Shown here piece after piece: positions 27,501-35,813 of a DNA stretch of 64,000 nucleotides. The DNA comes from Chitinophaga ginsengisegetis. Its GTDB lineage: Bacteria > Bacteroidota > Bacteroidia > Chitinophagales > Chitinophagaceae. Location of the stretch: assembly GCF_900168065.1 (NCBI RefSeq), contig NZ_FUZZ01000001.1, forward strand, positions 558,001-622,000, read 5' to 3'. A program made the translations under genes and the position numbers. The notes under the pieces were generated by a model. That model was not told where the DNA came from. It searched no databases and saw only the letters and a list, made by a program, of their open reading frames with translations. Within the stretch, counting starts at the first letter, position 1. Each line of letters opens with the position of its first letter.

Positions 27501-29463
27501 CGCCCCGATGATATTCCGTTTCACGAATACCTCCATCAACTACACTTCCTGCTCCTGGGATTTTGGCGACGGCGGCACCTCCGATCAGTTTTACCCGGTA
27601 CACACTTACACCGAATCCGGGCATTATACCGTGAAGTTAAAAGTAAAAGGCGATGCAGATACAGAAGATGAATACAGCGAGGTGGTAATCGTTACCGGAC
27701 CTTACGCCACCATTGCAACCAGTGCCGACGGCGGTTGCCTTGAAAAAGAAATCACCTTTACCATCAAGCCTGAAAATGCCACCACCTTTAGCTGGGACTT
27801 TACCGATGGCAATGTGGAACAAACCACTGCACTCGAAATAAAACATCATTTCACAGAACCAGGCATTTACAAACCCCGGTTACTACTAAAAGACGACGCC
27901 GGCTGCAAAGGCAGCGCCTTCCTGGATCACCCGGTAGTGATAGATCAGCTGGATATTAAACTGAATCCATCTCCCGCAAAAATATGCGATGCAGGAACAC
28001 TTACTTTTGAACCTGAGTTTAACAGCTATTCTGCAGATGAACTGGGCATTACACCTACTTTTACCTGGACATACGACGCCACACTTACTCCTACTGATAT
28101 CAATACCACTACGCCGGTATTTCACCTGGATAAGCTAGGCGAATATAAATTCGGCATGACGGCCACCACTAAATACGGCTGCACGCAAACGGTAGAAGTA
28201 CCGGTAAACGTATATCCGAAGCCGTTAGCCGCCATCAGTGCGCCGGATAAGGCTTGTAAAGATGTACCGGTAACTTTCAGCGGCAGCGTTACCAAAACAA
28301 ATGACGTTACCTGGAGCTGGGATTTTGGTAATAATACAACCAGTGATATCCAGCAACCACCGGCCTTATCTTATTCCCAACCGGGCCTGGTACAGGTGAA
28401 GCTCACCGTTACCAGTAAAGAGGGCTGCACCGACGAGGTAATACATCCACTAAATATTTTACCGTTACCGGATATCAACGCCAGCGCACCGGCGGATTTT
28501 GTTTGTCTTGGTAACACCACCGTATTACATGCCGGCGGCGGCGATACTTATGAATGGACGCCCACAACCGGGTTAAATGATCCTTCCATTGCAACGCCCA
28601 CGGCCTCACCGCTGGTCAACACCACTTACCAGGTAAAAGTAACCGACAACAATGGATGTATCAATAACGATGAAGTAGCGATCCGCGTGGTACAGCCGTT
28701 CACGATACAGGCCACTCCTGATACTGTGTTATGCCTCGGCGACAAACTGCCGCTGCATGTATCGGGCACCGACTATTACACGTGGACAGGACCCGGTATC
28801 GACAAACCCTCCTCTCCTGCGCCGGTAGCCACGCTCACAGGCGCCGGTCAATATGTGTATGAAGTGACCGGGTTTGACAAAGACAATTGCTTCTCTGATA
28901 AAACTACTCTTACCGTAAGTGTAAATCCCACGCCCACCGTAAATGCAGGTGTGGACCGTGAAATAATGGCCGGCATTCCCGTATACCTGGCAGCCAACAC
29001 CAGCAACGATGTGATCCGCTGGCGCTGGACGCCTGCTGAATTCCTGGACTGTGCCACCTGCGCACGGGTACAGGCACTACCCGATTTCACTACGAAGTAC
29101 CGGGTAGAAGTAGAAAACGTATATGGCTGTAAGGCTGCCGACGACGTGGTGCTGCACATCCTTTGCAACCAAAGCGCTATATTTATGCCGAACGCGTTTA
29201 CGCCAAATCGTGATGGCAGGAATGAACGGATCTATCCCAAAGGCAAAGGTGTGAAGGAAATTGAGTGGCTGCGTATTTACGACCGTTGGGGTACCCTCGT
29301 TTTTGAGAATACGCACTTTGCTATCAATGCTCCTGCTGCAGGCTGGGATGGCCGTAGTGGTAATAAAGAAGCTCCAATGGGCACTTATATTTATTCCATG
29401 CAAACCGTGTGTGAAGGCGGTGAAAAATTTGAGTTTAAGGGAAGTATTACGCTGATAAAATAA
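24595..29463 (+). CDS. Giant PKD-repeat surface protein with gliding-motility C-terminal domain
   Basis: A 1622-residue exported protein with a signal peptide (to about residue 26, ending AVAQQ). At least ten PKD domains are marked by WDFGDG-type cores (WDFGNGTTS, WDFGDGEV, WNFGDGTTS, WSWGDGTE, WSFGDGNTS and others). Several degenerate beta-sandwich units lie between them, and three Ig-like units follow. The last 95 residues begin IFMPNAFTPNRDGRNE and continue through RIYDRWGTLVFE to FKGSITLIK. This is the CHU-type gliding-associated C-terminal domain used as a type IX secretion signal. It is probably a surface adhesin or carbohydrate/peptide-binding protein. A dioxygenase gene starts 1 nt after its stop. 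Confidence 0.93.
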   Translation: MYRFPVRCKFVVSLVLCFVFCLSAVAQQNADFSASATSDCESLITSFTDLSTGNPTAWLWDFGNGTTSTKKNPGATYVKTGKYTVSLKVTFGDGSTKTAVKTDYIAVRAKPVVNFSVSSGKGCAPFTTTFTDKSTAEGSLQNFSWDFGDGEVLQNGSSTPSHTYTKPGVYSVILTVTDSYGCTNFKVLEKVVDVAPAIDANFTVAEKTLCKAPVDVLFTNTSTGPGTLSYKWEFDDGGTSTLKDPLKHTFTTKGTHSIKLTVTNERGCAATASVTDINVANYATTFSAPSLICTGQAAQFQASFSPVQPQSTTWEINGEYTWSYQNSVIYNPLAEGPLHIKLTALYGNCPDVVEKTVTVKPTPTGQISTDNKPICNVPATVNFKDNMTGATSWSWTFDDGQTSTLQNPTHVYNNAGTYYVKLVATSKDGCSNYSTNYLYISQTDVYPYMSNNNGCEGLKATFYASINNNDVIKTYLWNFGDGTTSTEAQPEHTYSKAGMYTVTLQYTTGNGCTGTRTVPGTVAVYKKPVPDFTSPGAPEVCGNTLTTFIDKSDVGTSWSWNFGDGSYGYNSTSQHSYSEPGTYDITLTVTNGSCPNTITKPAYIKAVNPFPRFDIEPVDCSKRTTVTVTEASLGATSWKWSWGDGTETSYTIQSSKVTHTYAKSGTYTIQLTTSDGHCTTYLSKTVTIIAPSPVIIDADKTALCSSETVTFKVTSSASGIYHYDPYYWQVDESTTNWGWNYGTYAYTNPPPGKHSVRLLMLNQLYCYDTSNVMEVNVRGPIADFNLPTEAQCKGTELTFTDNTDLTYSNKIVKWQWNFGDGTPVQSFTSAPFKHTYQQAGSYYYPVMTVTDQDGCTNTTSGKYLQVNGPVASFYADYYLVKPGSTVNFGNTSYVTGGNITDIKWSFGDGNTSNEPYYVSHFYPDKGVYPVTLELKDNNGCTDKVTQNIKVSAVGAGFTYTSEFVNGSKCAPMIFRFTNTSINYTSCSWDFGDGGTSDQFYPVHTYTESGHYTVKLKVKGDADTEDEYSEVVIVTGPYATIATSADGGCLEKEITFTIKPENATTFSWDFTDGNVEQTTALEIKHHFTEPGIYKPRLLLKDDAGCKGSAFLDHPVVIDQLDIKLNPSPAKICDAGTLTFEPEFNSYSADELGITPTFTWTYDATLTPTDINTTTPVFHLDKLGEYKFGMTATTKYGCTQTVEVPVNVYPKPLAAISAPDKACKDVPVTFSGSVTKTNDVTWSWDFGNNTTSDIQQPPALSYSQPGLVQVKLTVTSKEGCTDEVIHPLNILPLPDINASAPADFVCLGNTTVLHAGGGDTYEWTPTTGLNDPSIATPTASPLVNTTYQVKVTDNNGCINNDEVAIRVVQPFTIQATPDTVLCLGDKLPLHVSGTDYYTWTGPGIDKPSSPAPVATLTGAGQYVYEVTGFDKDNCFSDKTTLTVSVNPTPTVNAGVDREIMAGIPVYLAANTSNDVIRWRWTPAEFLDCATCARVQALPDFTTKYRVEVENVYGCKAADDVVLHILCNQSAIFMPNAFTPNRDGRNERIYPKGKGVKEIEWLRIYDRWGTLVFENTHFAINAPAAGWDGRSGNKEAPMGTYIYSMQTVCEGGEKFEFKGSITLIK

Positions 29464-29464
29464 A

Positions 29465-30208
29465 ATGACGAACGAAACCATCATACAACACCGGCAGGAA
29501 CTTAACATCAACGGCTATACGGTAATACCGGATGTATTCTCTGAAAGTGCCATTGGGGAAATGATTGCTGTGATTGATAGCGCGGATCATACCGGCCCGC
29601 TGTTCCGGAAAACCAATGACCTCTTCGCCATCCGCCGTTTTTTACAGGAGGTGCCTTCTATTGCCCCGCTGATATTTACACCTGGCATCAGGCAAATTGT
29701 ACGGGAGCTGTTTGGTGAACAACATGTTCCCGTTAAATCTATTTATTTTGACAAGCCCGGGCAATCCAACTGGTTTGTGGCCTGGCACCAGGATCTCACC
29801 ATTTCGGTAGCCGAAAAGCTGCCTGTAGCCGGTTATGGCCCGTGGACTGTAAAGCCCGGCCAGTTTGCTGTACAGCCGCCAACAGACATCCTGGAAAGCA
29901 TTTATACCCTCCGCATTCATCTTGACGATACGGATGAACAGAACGGCGCATTGAAAGTATTGCCCGGCTCACACGCAAAAGGTGTTTACCGTGCCGACAG
30001 TATTGATCTGAACCAAACCCCGGATGTGAGCTGCTGCGTGAAGAAAGGCGGCGTGATGATTATGCGGCCATTGCTGATGCATGCTTCCGGACGCAGCAGC
30101 AACGGGCATAACCGGCGGGTAATCCATATTGAATTCAGCGACCGGGAACTGGCGGGCGGACTGCAATGGGCGGAAACGCGGATGTTGTCTTTCTCCGGAT
30201 TGGACTGA
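29465..30208 (+). CDS. Phytanoyl-CoA dioxygenase (PhyH) family protein
   Basis: A 247-residue Fe(II)/2-oxoglutarate oxygenase. The iron ligands are His108 and Asp110 in AWHQDL and His206 in LMHASGR; Arg210 should bind 2-oxoglutarate. NGALKVLPGSH is the usual family block. The substrate is unknown. It is cytoplasmic, with no signal peptide. Only 1 nt separates it from the PKD gene, so it is co-transcribed and perhaps coupled. Its last nine residues (RMLSFSGLD) and stop codon are encoded inside the left arm of palindromic element copy 2, so the natural C-terminus was probably replaced when the element arrived. Confidence 0.9.
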   Translation: MTNETIIQHRQELNINGYTVIPDVFSESAIGEMIAVIDSADHTGPLFRKTNDLFAIRRFLQEVPSIAPLIFTPGIRQIVRELFGEQHVPVKSIYFDKPGQSNWFVAWHQDLTISVAEKLPVAGYGPWTVKPGQFAVQPPTDILESIYTLRIHLDDTDEQNGALKVLPGSHAKGVYRADSIDLNQTPDVSCCVKKGGVMIMRPLLMHASGRSSNGHNRRVIHIEFSDRELAGGLQWAETRMLSFSGLD

Positions 30209-30371
30209 TTATACTGATTTAGGGATTTGATCACTTTTGATTTAAAAGATTAGGGGAGATATAAGCGAAATTCGCTTATATCTCCCCTAATCTTTTAATC
30301 ATTATAAAATCCAAAAGTAAAATCAAGGTAATCAGTCTAATCAGTCCAATCCGGAGAAAGACAACATCCGC
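30178..30371. repeat. Two-tier palindromic element, copy 2
   Basis: The left arm from 30178 (GCGGATGTTGTCTTTCTCC) pairs perfectly for over 30 bp with the right arm ending at 30371, then imperfectly. Inside, two perfect 26-bp arms (30244-30269 and 30271-30296) surround one base and contain GGGGAGATATAAGCGAA. The layout and most bases match copy 1 at 22128. The right end abuts the stop codon of the SusD-like gene; the left end lies in the PhyH coding sequence. It is placed to terminate both convergent genes. Confidence 0.93.
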
Positions 30372-32180
30372 TCAATACCCCACGTTCTGTTTCAACGTAG
30401 CCGTACCGTTTTTAACGCTAAGATCGATCTGGCGTTGCGGAATCGGGAACCTCACATTTTTGCTGGTGAAGTTGCCGTTCACGATGTCGGTGGTAATATC
30501 TTTTTCATAACTGAAATAGCGGTTCAGTTCTGTTTGCGCAATACCCCAACGTACCAGGTCAAAATAGCGGTGGCCTTCCATTGCCAGTTCCAGCTTGCGT
30601 TCAAACTGGATCGCTTTGATGGCCCATGCTTTCCCGTTAGCCGTAAAGGCGCCGGCAGGATATGCTTTGATATTGTACTTCGCTGCGGGCGTGTTGGTAT
30701 ATCCATCCATCGGGTGGGCCGGGTTCAGGTATGTTTTCACCCAGCCAACGGGGTTGGCGGCGCGGGTGCGTACGGTGTTTACGTGATCCTGTGCAGTGCT
30801 CAAACTTCCGGCCTGTGCCTGGCATTCAGCAGCCATGAGCAGTACATCGGCAAAGCGGATCAGTACGTAGTTGATGGCGTTGCCCGGCGCCCAGCCGTTG
30901 CCGTCGTAAAACTTATCCTGGGTAGCCTGCATGTATACATTTTTGATGGCGGCATAGGGACCTGCGGATTGCTGGTCACGTACCCAGTTCATGCCGGGGT
31001 GGTTGCCCCAGTCGAGGAAAGGAATACCGCGGCGGCCAACTGTCCAGTCGAGGCGAGGGTCCAGGTTGCCCGCATCCGGTGTAAAGGCGGCGCTGCTGGC
31101 TAACCCCATGTCATTTTTTACGGGATGATCATTAAAGTTATCGATGTAAGGCAGGCCGTTGGCATCGGTGCGGTAAGAGTTTACCAGGTCTTGTGAGGGC
31201 TGGTAGAAACCGCAGCAGCTGAAAGGTCCGTTGTAAGGATAGTTCAGCATTTCGCCCTGGTTAGCATTGCCGGTGCCACCGGAACCATCGTTGGCGCTGT
31301 ACTGGATAGAGAAAACCGCTTCACTGTTATTCTCTGTAAAAGCATCAAAATTATCATGGAACTTTGTAGTGAGGGCGTAGGGAGTTCCTTTGGCAGTAAC
31401 ACCGTGTGCAATCACATCTTCAAAGATGGGCATGGCTTCTGCGTACTTCTTTTCATAAAGCAATGTTTTGGCCAGGTAAGCTTTGGCAGCCCAGCTGTTA
31501 GCCCGACCAATTACATCCTGTATTTCATTGAGATTTTCAGCTGCATATTTAAAATCCGCTTCAATCATTGGCCACACGTCTTTATCGTTGGGTATCTTGT
31601 ATTCATCTACATCCAGCTTGTTATAGCTGTTGGAATTTTCATCTACCCAGGGAACATTATCAAACATCTTTTTCAGGTCTGAATAATAATGCCCGCGAAG
31701 GAACCGGGCTTCCGCTGCCAGTTCTTTCTTCTCCTCTTCCGTCATATCTGTAACGTTTGGAAGAATGTGTAATACAAAGTTACAGCGGCGCACACCTTCA
31801 TAATTTACGCGCCATTTATCATTAAAAAAGCCGTTGGTGGCATTTCCCACGAACGTGCCTATCTGCAATATGGCGGCGGCATCGCCGGGATCGCTGCCTT
31901 TATGGGCATCTCCACCGCATACGCTGCCATAGATCCAGTTGTCGGGCGACACGGCAAAACCGCTGCCACCGGAGATATTCACCATATCTCCATCTTTAAA
32001 ATCCTGTCCGTCCAATGCGCCATAGGCGCCTATGAGCAATGTGTTCACGCCCTTTTTATTGGTGAGGGAAGATTCTTCCAGGGAAGATTGTGGCGTGCGT
32101 TCGAGAAAACTCTTACTACAACCGGAAATAAAGGGAGTTGCAATCACCGCACTCAATAGTATATGATATAATGATTTCAT
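30372..32180 (-). CDS. SusD/RagB family outer-membrane lipoprotein
   Basis: A 602-residue lipoprotein when started at the ATG at 32180 (MKSLYHILLS); a frame reaching 32231 adds a non-signal leader. The lipobox FISGC puts the lipidated residue at Cys21. FLERTPQSSLEESSL is the usual SusD N-terminus. The TPR-like helical region holds RFLRGHYYSDL, and AKAYLAKTLLYEKKY and RFADVLLMAAECQAQ are family motifs. The C-terminal AIQFERKLELAMEGHRYFDLVRWG is the RagB/SusD signature region. It caps the SusC channel and binds glycan or peptide ligand at the surface. It follows SusC by 28 nt, last in the operon. Confidence 0.95.
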   Translation of the reverse strand: MKSLYHILLSAVIATPFISGCSKSFLERTPQSSLEESSLTNKKGVNTLLIGAYGALDGQDFKDGDMVNISGGSGFAVSPDNWIYGSVCGGDAHKGSDPGDAAAILQIGTFVGNATNGFFNDKWRVNYEGVRRCNFVLHILPNVTDMTEEEKKELAAEARFLRGHYYSDLKKMFDNVPWVDENSNSYNKLDVDEYKIPNDKDVWPMIEADFKYAAENLNEIQDVIGRANSWAAKAYLAKTLLYEKKYAEAMPIFEDVIAHGVTAKGTPYALTTKFHDNFDAFTENNSEAVFSIQYSANDGSGGTGNANQGEMLNYPYNGPFSCCGFYQPSQDLVNSYRTDANGLPYIDNFNDHPVKNDMGLASSAAFTPDAGNLDPRLDWTVGRRGIPFLDWGNHPGMNWVRDQQSAGPYAAIKNVYMQATQDKFYDGNGWAPGNAINYVLIRFADVLLMAAECQAQAGSLSTAQDHVNTVRTRAANPVGWVKTYLNPAHPMDGYTNTPAAKYNIKAYPAGAFTANGKAWAIKAIQFERKLELAMEGHRYFDLVRWGIAQTELNRYFSYEKDITTDIVNGNFTSKNVRFPIPQRQIDLSVKNGTATLKQNVGY

Positions 32181-32208
32181 GATCCTGCTTTTTTTAAATG
32201 AGCAATTG

Positions 32209-35200
32209 TTAGAAACCCAGGTTAATTCCAATGAGGAACTGGCGCTGGTTGGGGTAGGCGCCTTCGTCTACACCAAAGTCCGTGATATCGGAACCACCGA
32301 TTTCAGGATCCAGGCCGGAGTATTTTGTAATGGTGAATACGTTGGCGGCCTGGATATACACCCGCAGCTTTTCTACGTGTATGCCCGATAGCAATTTAGT
32401 AGGCAGCGTATAGCCGAGCTGCATATTTTTGGCCCGGAGATAAGCGCCGTTTTCCACCATATAAGAGTTGGGTACGCCCTGTGTGCTGGTAGATCCGTCC
32501 ACTTCCTGGATAGGCGCTGTTGCGTTGTGGTGATCGGGACGCCAGGAATCATATAAGGCAGTTTTGCTTTTGGCGCTTTCAAAAGATGGGTAGAAATCGC
32601 GCCACCAGCGCACGTTATTCCAGATCTGGTTGCCATGTGTACCGAAGAGGAAGATGCTGAAATCAAATCCTTTGTAAGTTACGCCCAGGTTGATACCGTA
32701 GGAGAAGTCGGGGTTAGGATTGCCGAGGAAGGTACGGTCGTCCGGTGTAATGATACCATCGCCGTTCACATCCTGGTAGCGGAAGCGGCCGAGCCCTTCG
32801 CCTTCCTGGTAAATGGCGTCGGTACTATTGGTTACTTTCTTTGCCTGTTCATCTGCTGCTGCAATTTCTGATTCTTCGTTCCAGAAGCCGATCACTTTAT
32901 ATCCAAAGAAAGAGGAAACCGGTTGTCCTACTGCGTTGCGGATGATGTTGCTGCCATCGAAGCGGCGACCGTCGCTATCGAAGTAGTCTACTCCATCTGC
33001 AATTTTCACGATTTTATTTTTGTAGGTGGTAAGCGTACCGCTGATATTTAACTGCAGATCTTTGTTGATATTTTTATGCCAGCCGATGGAGAAGTCGAAC
33101 CCTTCATTTTTCATGCGGGCGATATTTACAAACGGCTGCGCGCCGGTGCCGGCCAGTCCGGGCAGTTCCGGATTGTACAGCAGGTCTTTGATGTCTTTGC
33201 GGTAGTAGTCGGCCGAGAAATCCAGTTGTCCGTTAAACAGGCTGGCATCGATACCGATATTTGCATTCACATCGCTTTCCCATTTGGCATCGGGGTTACC
33301 GATTTGTGTGCCTGCAAAGCCTGCGTTGAGACCATTGTTAACGCCGGCCAGGTCGTAATAGGAAGAGTTGCGGTTGCCACCGTACAGGAAGTAGCCGTTG
33401 TTAACGCTGAGGTTTAACTGGTTGCCCATGATCCCCCATCCGCCGCGGATCTTCAGGTCGGAGATCCAGGTGATCTTCTTCATAAATTCTTCCTGTGAAA
33501 TACGCCATCCTGCAGTAATAGCGGGGAAGGTTCCGTAATGATCATTTACAAATTTGGAGGACCCATCGCGGCGCAGGGTGGCGCTTAAAAGATAGCGGTC
33601 GTTGAATGAATAATCCACGCGGCCCAGGATAGAAAACAGTCCTTCTGACTGGCGGTTGCTGTAGTTGGTTTGCGTACCGGTACCCGTGCTCAGGTCGGGG
33701 AAGTAATCATCGAAAGTAAAATAATCTTTCGTGGTACCACCTACTGCGCGGCTACGGCTATCAAAAGATTCCGTGCCGGCAATTATTTTCAGGTCATGTT
33801 TATTAAAGGTCTGGTGATAAGTAAGGGTATTGGTCCAGGTCCAGCTGTGTGCGTTGTTAGAGCCTTCTGTGTAAGAATTGCTGGTAGAATTTTCTTTGTT
33901 TTCATACTGCGGGAACAGGAAAGAGTGCGACCAGCCGGAGGCTACTTCCCCACCGAAGCTGGTGCGGAAAGTCAGGTACCTGAGGAAGTCTACTTCTCCA
34001 TATACATTACCAAACAAACGGGTATTCAAACCTTTATTATTCCGGGTACGGTATTGCATGGCTACCGGGTTAAAAGCGTCGCCCAGTGCGTCTCCGGAGG
34101 AGCCGGCAAAGTTGCCTTTGATATCATATACCGGTATAATACTCTGTTCGCGCATAGCATGACCAATAGCGGCATCCGACGTATTAATATCTACCGAAGG
34201 ATTTTCTGACATCGAAAAAGCGAGGTTCTCTCCCACCCTGATACCGGGTGTGATATTATACTGGGTGTTGGAACGCACGGTATATCTTCTCAGGTAGGTG
34301 TTCATTAAAGTGCCTTGCTGATTAAAATAATTCAGGGAGAAGAGATAGTTTCCTTTATCGCCGCCGCCGCTTACAGCCACATTATGACTGGTAATAGGCG
34401 CCGGGCGGAAGATCTCGCGGTACCAGTTGGTACCTGCTTTGTTGGCCCTTGAAATCTGGTAGAAGCTATTATAATCGTCGAGGTCAGTATAGTTTGGATT
34501 TACATAATAGAGAGATGGATCAACGGAGGGATCTCCTTCCATTGCGCCCGATGGCAGGATATAATCCGGAATAACGGGTTTTGTACCATTGCCATAGAGT
34601 TCCGTTCCGGGATCCAGTCCGGAATTTTTATAGGCCAGCCACCGGAGATCGCCCTGTTCCTGCGGGTTGAGGGTATTCCATACGTTGCCATTTTTCGGAT
34701 ACTGGCGGCCGTAGTAGCCATCATAAGCCACCTTTACTCTGCCGGAGCCGCGGCGGGTAGTGATGATGATCACCCCGTTGGAGGCGCGGGAACCGTAGAT
34801 GGAAGCAGCACCCGCATCTTTCAATACCTGCAGGCTGGCTACATCGTTCGGATTGAGGTCCGCAATATCAGTGGTAGGCACGCCATCCACTACATAGAGC
34901 GGGGAATTGGCGCCAAAGGTATTTACGCCGCGGATACGGATCTGCGGGGATTCTCCCGGCTGACCGGACCCTATAACGGTAACGCCTGATGCCTGTCCCT
35001 GTAACTGTTCAGTTACCTGGCCGGAGGGTTGTTTTTTCAGGTTATCGATATTCACTACGGCTACGGAGCCGGTGAGGTCTTTCTTCTTTTGCGTGGTGTA
35101 ACCCGTTACTACTATTTCATTCAATGCGCTGGAACCTTCTTTCATGGTAACGTTGATGAGTGATCTACCGCCAACGGGTATACGTTGTGCTTCGTAGCCG

Positions 35201-35757
35201 ATGAAAGTGATATCCAGTTCATCACTGCTTCTTCCCGGCGCCGCAATAGTATAAGAGCCATCGGCATTGGAAACGGTGCCGATGTTGGTTCCCGCAATGC
35301 GGACTGTTACACCGGCTACGGGGTTACCCTTTTCATCCCTTACCACACCTTTCACCGGGTGCTGTTGCTGTATGGTGGCTGGTTCTGTGGGAACGGGAAC
35401 GATGGTTTTTTCGGTGACCATGTAAAAGTGTTCCCTTACCTTTTCGAAGTGCAGGTTAAAGGGAGACAATGCCTTGCCGAGTGCTTCTTCGGCCGACTGG
35501 CACGCAGCTACCGACAATTGTATCTTTTTGTTTTTAACCAGGTTGCTTTTGTAGGCGATGGATACCTTGAAGTGTTCTTCGATCAGGTGAAGAACAGTTT
35601 TCAGGGATGATTCATCTGGTTGCGCTTCCGCACTGTTACCGGTTTCGGGGGGAACCGGGTGGTTGCCGGCATCAGCTAATTCCTGGGCTGATACCGTTTG
35701 GGACAGGAAATACAGGGCCAATGCTTGCATCAGCAAAACACGTAAACCTTTTTTCAT
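32209..35757 (-). CDS. SusC/RagA TonB-linked outer-membrane transporter with STN domain
   Basis: A 1182-residue TonB-dependent transporter with a signal peptide (about 1-24). An STN secretin/TonB N-terminal domain lies at about 50-115, and a carboxypeptidase-regulatory-like domain at about 133-212 (VKGVVRDEKGNPVAGVTV). The plug has LNEIVVTGYTTQKKKDLTG, SPLYVVDGVP and LKDAGAASIYGSRASNGVI, the SusC signature. The beta-barrel ends in Phe. The STN domain lets it signal to the FecR protein encoded 56 nt upstream, so ligand binding should release the sigma factor and raise expression of this operon. The imported substrate is unknown, and no glycoside hydrolase is adjacent. Confidence 0.96.
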   Translation of the reverse strand: MKKGLRVLLMQALALYFLSQTVSAQELADAGNHPVPPETGNSAEAQPDESSLKTVLHLIEEHFKVSIAYKSNLVKNKKIQLSVAACQSAEEALGKALSPFNLHFEKVREHFYMVTEKTIVPVPTEPATIQQQHPVKGVVRDEKGNPVAGVTVRIAGTNIGTVSNADGSYTIAAPGRSSDELDITFIGYEAQRIPVGGRSLINVTMKEGSSALNEIVVTGYTTQKKKDLTGSVAVVNIDNLKKQPSGQVTEQLQGQASGVTVIGSGQPGESPQIRIRGVNTFGANSPLYVVDGVPTTDIADLNPNDVASLQVLKDAGAASIYGSRASNGVIIITTRRGSGRVKVAYDGYYGRQYPKNGNVWNTLNPQEQGDLRWLAYKNSGLDPGTELYGNGTKPVIPDYILPSGAMEGDPSVDPSLYYVNPNYTDLDDYNSFYQISRANKAGTNWYREIFRPAPITSHNVAVSGGGDKGNYLFSLNYFNQQGTLMNTYLRRYTVRSNTQYNITPGIRVGENLAFSMSENPSVDINTSDAAIGHAMREQSIIPVYDIKGNFAGSSGDALGDAFNPVAMQYRTRNNKGLNTRLFGNVYGEVDFLRYLTFRTSFGGEVASGWSHSFLFPQYENKENSTSNSYTEGSNNAHSWTWTNTLTYHQTFNKHDLKIIAGTESFDSRSRAVGGTTKDYFTFDDYFPDLSTGTGTQTNYSNRQSEGLFSILGRVDYSFNDRYLLSATLRRDGSSKFVNDHYGTFPAITAGWRISQEEFMKKITWISDLKIRGGWGIMGNQLNLSVNNGYFLYGGNRNSSYYDLAGVNNGLNAGFAGTQIGNPDAKWESDVNANIGIDASLFNGQLDFSADYYRKDIKDLLYNPELPGLAGTGAQPFVNIARMKNEGFDFSIGWHKNINKDLQLNISGTLTTYKNKIVKIADGVDYFDSDGRRFDGSNIIRNAVGQPVSSFFGYKVIGFWNEESEIAAADEQAKKVTNSTDAIYQEGEGLGRFRYQDVNGDGIITPDDRTFLGNPNPDFSYGINLGVTYKGFDFSIFLFGTHGNQIWNNVRWWRDFYPSFESAKSKTALYDSWRPDHHNATAPIQEVDGSTSTQGVPNSYMVENGAYLRAKNMQLGYTLPTKLLSGIHVEKLRVYIQAANVFTITKYSGLDPEIGGSDITDFGVDEGAYPNQRQFLIGINLGF

Positions 35758-35813
35758 CTTGAACAGGTTTTAACGATTAAGAATAAGACATCTATAAAAT
35801 CGGGCGGCGAGTG

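Noticed and set aside
22357..32180. Composite transposon bounded by the two palindromic elements
   Set aside because: The genes between are ordinary chromosomal genes, no transposase is present, and single copies behave like independent intergenic elements.
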